The notes below the pieces were generated by a model. That model did not search any database and had not been told where the DNA came from. It saw nothing but the letters and a program-made list of their open reading frames with translations. Source: Petrolisthes cinctipes (Eukaryota > Arthropoda > Malacostraca > Decapoda > Porcellanidae). From it: 64,000 nt of DNA. A program made the position numbers and the translations under genes. This document shows positions 61,897 to 64,000 of this stretch, piece after piece (the first letter of the stretch is position 1; each line of letters opens with the position of its first letter). The stretch covers positions 248,001 to 312,000 of the forward strand of contig JAWQEG010000261.1 of the NCBI GenBank assembly GCA_033782935.1, read 5' to 3'.

Positions 61897-62005
61897 CGGA
61901 ACAGTAATCCAGGGCCATGACAGGCCCTGGCGAATTATCCTTGCTGCCCAGCCGTGGGTGGGCCAGGCTGCTGACCACCCTGTGAGGCAGCCCAGAGTGG
62001 GACCC

Positions 62006-64000
62006 TCAAGTGGCGCGGTCCTTCTGGGCGGGGTGGTTGAAGGAGGACTTGGGCTTCGAGTAGGACTTGGAGCCCTGTCCCCTTCCTCGAAACGGCTGCT
62101 GGCCCCTCTGGGAGGGCCTGTTGTGTGCTCTCGGGGGAGTGGGATAGGAGGGCCTCGGTAGCCTGGAGGGCTGGGAGGGCCTCCGGGGCTGGTAGGCTGG
62201 TCTGGCTGGCTGTGGGGCACGTGGCCTACGGACAAACAGAATGATTAGGAACCAAAGTAGACCCGAAAATCCTTTCATTTCACCCCCGTGACAACTCGGG
62301 TAAGACGAACACGAGAGGTACTTACTTGGAGGTGGAAGGCTTTGGTAAATTGATTACCGCTGGGAGGGAGGCGAAGATCGTGTCTGTCGCCGGTTGGTCA
62401 AAGAGGGCGGGGGACAAGGGGGCAGCTCGCACCACTCCCCTCTGTGCCATCTCCGGCGCAGATTTAGCCGCCGCCTGGCGGGCTGCCAGTCTCGCCTCGG
62501 CGAACGCCTTCGCCTCCTCCCGCATGAAGTGGGTCGACATTGCCGCCACGCCCTCCATCACGGTGGCCATGGAAGAGAGGGTGTCACTGTAAGGGGTAAA
62601 CAAGGAAAAACCGAGCGAACCCGGGGATAAGTACCCGGGAGTAACAGAGAGACCCTCTACCCAGCATCCCTAAAAACATGATACACGAGTAAGGTACTCA
62701 CGCTAGCTGTACACCCGACATCTCGTGGTAGGAGTTGGTTAGGGCATTGAGGCAGTCCCTAATCAACGAGGCGGCTGCTCCCGTGGAGATGGTGTGGGCC
62801 AGCTCCAGACGGGTAGCAGACTCCGCCTGTCGCAACTTACCATCGGGCTCCTTCAGCTGATAGGGGACCGGGGGCTCCTTCTCCGTCTTCCACAGGAACT
62901 CCCTCAAGCCCGGGGGAGCCCGGGAATGAGGGAGGATGACGGGGAAAGACGGAGGAGGGGGCTTCCTGGGCGCGTTGTTTCTCTGGTGGTCCAGGGACTT
63001 AAGGAGAAGGGCTGGAATATCCAGGTCCCCTTCGCCCTTATCCCCCGGGAAGTACGTGTCCGGGGAAAGGAGGAGAGCCGTGTTACCGTGGGAGCGGTCA
63101 ATCCTCCAAGCCCCGGACAAGTGTAGCTGGCTGTACTCCACCAGAAAACCCATCGCGTCCAGGGTCGCCGCAGAGGACACCCTAGCTGAAGTGGGTACGG
63201 GCGCTGAGATAGGACGGACCTTGTAGAAGGGAATAGCCTCGCCCTTCTCATCCGCCCCCCACTTCACCACGACGTCATCCCTCCGGATCCACACGTCTGG
63301 TTGAGCTGTGTCCGGAGACCAAGCCACCAGTCTGCCCTCCTCCGAAGAGTGGGTCCATGCAGGAGGGAGAAGAGACCAAGAGTAGGGAAGGTATCCGTCT
63401 CCCGAAGGAGGGGGTGACGGGGACGGAGGTGCGGAGGTAACCAACTCCTCAGCTACGTCCCCTGACGGAAACTCGAGCCCTGGGGAAACGGGAGGCATGA
63501 AAAGGACTCCCACATCCCCGGGAGGACTCGAGCCCTCGACGGGAGCAGCAGCGGGAGGCGGGGGCACAGGAGCGGGTTCCGTAGCGACAGCCTGAGGCTG
63601 CGCGACGGAAGCCCCAGGAAAAGCGTGAGGAATAAGGGCGTGGAAGATCTTAACTATCTTCCTCGACGAGGGGCTGTCCCCCCCCCGCTTACCCCTGCGG
63701 GAATTGCGGGCGGGCGAAGGAGAGCTCCCCGACGACGAAGAAGAGGAAGAGGACGACGAAGAAGAGGAGGAAGGAGAACGGCGACGAGCACGGGACTTCC
63801 TGGAGTGGCGGGACCTTTTAGCTGAACGCTTGCGTCCTCTAGAGAGGCCTGAGGAGCCAGCTCTAGCAGGAGGCGAAGCTGGGGGTTCCCTGCTGGGCCC
63901 TTGTACCGGTGAGGCAGTCGGGAGAACCAGCGCGACAGACTCGCTCGCTTCCCGGGGGGATAAGCCCCGAGAAGGAGTCGTAGTACCGCCTAGGGAAGGA
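62006..64000 (-). CDS. DIRS ORF1 (gag-like), three exons, 5' end outside the window
   Basis: Exons are 64000-62702, 62586-62326 and 62225-62006 (TGA at 62008-62006). Unspliced, each exon stops inside its own donor (gTGAgt, gTAAgt); spliced, the codons GC|T and AA|G are completed and the frame continues for 593 codons. The N-terminal part has a serine run (63721-63780) between basic RS-like segments (KRSAKRSRHSRKSRARR). The middle (DDVVVKWGADEKGEAIPFYK, LVEYSQLHLSGAWRIDRS) is acidic to neutral. Exon 2 is Ala-rich with helical character (AKAFAEARLAARQAAAKS). Exon 3 is Pro/Gln/Arg-rich (RGQQPFRGRGQG), as expected for RNA binding. DIRS ORF1 proteins are gag-like but poorly conserved; identity rests on position and style. 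Confidence 0.82.
62226..62325 (-). other. Intron 2 of the DIRS ORF1 (100 nt)
   Basis: The donor is CTCCAA|GTAAGTACC and the acceptor CTGTTTGTCCGTAG|GCC, with CCTAATC as a plausible branch site 22-27 bases before the acceptor. Removal restores an AAG codon and continues into the Pro/Arg-rich exon. Confidence 0.78.
62587..62701 (-). other. Intron 1 of the DIRS ORF1 (115 nt)
   Basis: The donor is CTAGC|GTGAGTACC and the acceptor TTTACCCCTTACAG|TGAC, after a pyrimidine tract (TTTTTCCTTG). Removal restores codon GCT and joins the two open frames without a stop. Confidence 0.78.

Larger units (their letters stand above)
57936..64000 (-). mobile_element. DIRS-type tyrosine-recombinase retrotransposon, 5' end outside the window
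   Basis: On the minus strand it has a gag-like ORF1 (three exons), RT/RNase H, then tyrosine recombinase, followed by a 3' region with inverted repeats (57936-58000 / 58247-58311) and a second copy of the end word. There is no LTR, DDE integrase or poly(A). Recombinase in place of integrase and inverted end structures define DIRS. All three genes are open, so this copy looks intact and young. DIRS1-like elements are reported to be widespread in decapods. Confidence 0.93.

Noticed and set aside
61828..62235. 135-codon Pro/Ser-rich minus-strand frame in another phase over DIRS exon 3
   Set aside because: Spliced ORF1 uses the other phase, with better continuity to exon 2; this one is probably a shadow.
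59565..62630. Several 60-135-codon plus-strand frames
   Set aside because: They are antisense shadows of the GC-rich DIRS genes.

Overview
The window looks like repeat-dense intergenic or intronic DNA from an arthropod, most likely a decapod crustacean. The reasons are very dense dinucleotide microsatellites, a satellite built around the arthropod telomere-like word GGTTAGG, and a mix of DIRS1-like, Penelope-like, CR1-like, I-like and Gypsy elements of the kind reported from decapod genomes. I found no convincing host gene, rRNA, tRNA or CRISPR array. One short candidate host exon (12944-12981) and two unidentified protein relics (3138-3790 minus, 35420-35785 plus) are the only non-transposon coding signals.

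Layout. 1-807 is a short terminal-inverted-repeat element. 4682-5686 and 36842-37851 are two inverted copies of a 1-kb LTR-like repeat, each carrying the same nested hAT MITE. 5687-9407 and 54798-57330 are two copies of one I-like non-LTR retrotransposon (endonuclease, RT, RNase H, CCHC). 13697-16636 is a 24-bp satellite of about 122 units. 16830-23750 holds three non-LTR elements on the minus strand, one nearly complete. 29149-30862 is a 1.7-kb element with about 147-bp terminal inverted repeats. 32431-33935, 37852-40760 and 51490-53863 are further non-LTR elements, the second with an SGNH-esterase-type ORF1. 40877-41553 is a Penelope-like (GIY-YIG) fragment. 41731-48120 is a Gypsy element with 1.18-kb LTRs and the order gag-protease-integrase-RNase H. 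48304-48757 is a P-element/THAP9-like transposase fragment. 57936-64000 (running off the window) is an apparently intact DIRS-type retrotransposon with gag-like, RT/RNase H and tyrosine recombinase genes.

Main points of interest. (1) The DIRS element carries three short introns with canonical GT-AG signals. Removing them makes gag and RT one reading frame separated by a single TGA. (2) The Gypsy element has the integrase-before-RT order known from Gmr1-like elements and has lost its RT core in frame; its whole polyprotein stays in one frame with only three stop codons. (3) A 3-kb satellite with a telomere-like motif has old variants at both edges and a homogenised centre. (4) The long-TIR element and the LTR-like repeat are mobile families I cannot name.

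The elements do not form a shared pathway. The window records successive insertions, several of them into (TA)n tracts or next to microsatellites.
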